Source: JAJFHI01 sp050633705 (GTDB taxonomy: Bacteria; Pseudomonadota; Alphaproteobacteria; Rhizobiales; Hyphomicrobiaceae). Taken from it: 64,000 bases of DNA. This document shows positions 63,413 to 64,000 of this stretch, one piece after another. Both the position numbers and the translations under genes were made by a program. The stretch spans positions 1 to 64,000 of the forward strand of contig JBOEGZ010000017.1 of the NCBI GenBank assembly GCA_050633705.1, in the 5' to 3' direction. The notes under the pieces were generated by a model. It searched no databases, was not told the DNA's origin, and worked only from the letters and a program-made list of their open reading frames with translations. The number at the start of each line of letters is the position of its first letter. Within the stretch, counting starts at the first letter, position 1.

Positions 63413-63823
63413 ATGCTTAAATCCGGAGTAAATTCAGATTCAATCTGTAGTCTTTCTGGTGCGGTTGCTCCGTTCAATTCCTTCGAAATGGCTGAGCTTG
63501 TTGACAGTTCACTTGAGGAGCAAGGCGCAACATTTTTATCAAGTGCCGAGAGTGCTGCACGAACGGTCACGTCAATTAGATCCGAGCAAGTGTTGGACGG
63601 GAAACTTCCGATCGATAGCGCACTTGCGGAGCTATCTCAGCTTTGCATCGACCTCGGCGACCCTTCCAGAATTTGTGATTTCTATCATCTACATCTTGCA
63701 AAAGAGGAACTCAAATTCTCAGATCACCAGTGGTATTGGCCATCGGCAGCCCATGAAAATATTGATCAAGTCGCGACGCAACGTCTGCAAGAGTGGGTTG
63801 GCGAGCACACCATAACAACATGA
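63413..63823 (+). CDS. Hypothetical protein
   Basis: A 136-aa soluble acidic protein with no signal or membrane segment. The second half (LSQLCIDLGDPSRICDFYHL, then LAKEELKFSDHQWYWPSAAH) looks like an ordered helical domain with conserved-looking Trp/Tyr residues, but I do not recognise the family. There is no strong ribosome-binding site before the ATG, so the start is uncertain. It lies in an accessory context beside an IS remnant. Confidence 0.5.
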   Translation: MLKSGVNSDSICSLSGAVAPFNSFEMAELVDSSLEEQGATFLSSAESAARTVTSIRSEQVLDGKLPIDSALAELSQLCIDLGDPSRICDFYHLHLAKEELKFSDHQWYWPSAAHENIDQVATQRLQEWVGEHTITT

Positions 63824-63889
63824 GTGAATGATGTCCCCTCCTGGCCCGTTGCGGACGATGCGATGACGCAGACGGGATCGTGGATCCGT

Positions 63890-64000
63890 TTAGAATGCGA
63901 CGGTTACGCCGGCGCGTGTTTCGACGCGTGCCAAGCCATCGTCATCGCGATGAATCTCGCCATCGACGAAAGCGCTGACACTGCGACCGAAATAACTTGT
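63890..64000 (-). CDS. Outer-membrane beta-barrel protein C-terminus (partial)
   Basis: The last 36 codons of a minus-strand gene that enters from the right edge. The sequence alternates polar and hydrophobic residues (SVSAFVDGEIHRDDDG, then RVETRAGVTVAF) and ends in Phe, as in the final strand recognised by the BAM complex in autotransporters and other barrel proteins. The rest of the gene is outside the window, so the exact family (autotransporter domain or porin-like) cannot be settled. Confidence 0.5.
   Translation of the reverse strand, partial: TSYFGRSVSAFVDGEIHRDDDGLARVETRAGVTVAF

Overview
The window looks like a chromosomal segment from an alphaproteobacterium, probably of the Hyphomicrobiales (Rhizobiales) type. 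This is judged from gene content and order: a CtaA/COX15-type heme A synthase next to a DUF2842 protein, then argC, a TerC-like protein, rpsI and rplM; an NdvA-type glucan exporter and an OpgH-type glucosyltransferase; and a complete rhizobial-style glpVSTPQU glycerol transport operon with glpR and glpD. No rRNA operon, CRISPR array or intact tRNA gene was found.

Left accessory part (1-13 kb). A tyrosine recombinase whose catalytic Tyr is replaced by His is followed by an unrecognised secreted protein, a lone patatin-like phospholipase and a sulfotransferase. A minus-strand run of oxidative and hydrolytic genes follows (MBL-fold lactonase-like hydrolase, PNPOx-like flavoprotein, Tat-signal Acg-type nitroreductase, CrtI/retinol-reductase-like FAD enzyme). 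It is interleaved with broken genes: an IS3 OrfB fragment, an alpha/beta hydrolase without its nucleophile half, and a SnoaL-like gene with one in-frame stop. A saccharopine-dehydrogenase-like reductase and a hydroxypyruvate-isomerase-like protein close this part.

Exopolysaccharide locus (13.5-22.5 kb). O-antigen ligase/polymerase, polyprenyl-phosphate sugar-phosphate transferase, glycosyltransferase and Wza-like export lipoprotein lie on minus. A Wzz/ExoP-like co-polymerase with a degenerate kinase domain and a polysaccharide deacetylase lie on plus. Together they cover initiation, polymerisation, chain-length control, export and modification of a surface polysaccharide.

Housekeeping core (22.5-30 kb). 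Heme A synthesis, arginine biosynthesis, ribosomal proteins L13/S9, and a coupled operon of a secreted protein, an enoyl-CoA hydratase and a CoA-binding protein.

Pterin/flavin-like and glucan block (29.8-40.4 kb). ribA, an ndvA-like exporter, a lone RibD-type reductase and cytochrome b561, then a tightly overlapping group of a 6-pyruvoyl-tetrahydropterin-synthase homolog lacking zinc and catalytic residues, a glycosyltransferase and a methyltransferase, preceded by a BchC-like dehydrogenase. This is my best candidate for an undescribed pathway, tentatively a glycosylated or methylated pterin-like compound. opgH and a HAD phosphatase follow.

Right part (40.8-64 kb). Tandem small secreted HExxH proteins, an ABC exporter, a NUDIX hydrolase, a Pit phosphate transporter and rsgA, then an accessory stretch (possible tRNA-Thr remnant, TPR-like membrane protein, TetR/OsmC pair with operators, broken FAD enzyme and CPBP protease). 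The glp regulon follows, then a CbrC pseudogene with two frameshifts, a truncated IS1182-type transposase, small unknown genes, and the C-terminus of an outer-membrane barrel protein cut by the window edge. The accessory stretches are marked by gene decay, whereas the core genes appear intact.
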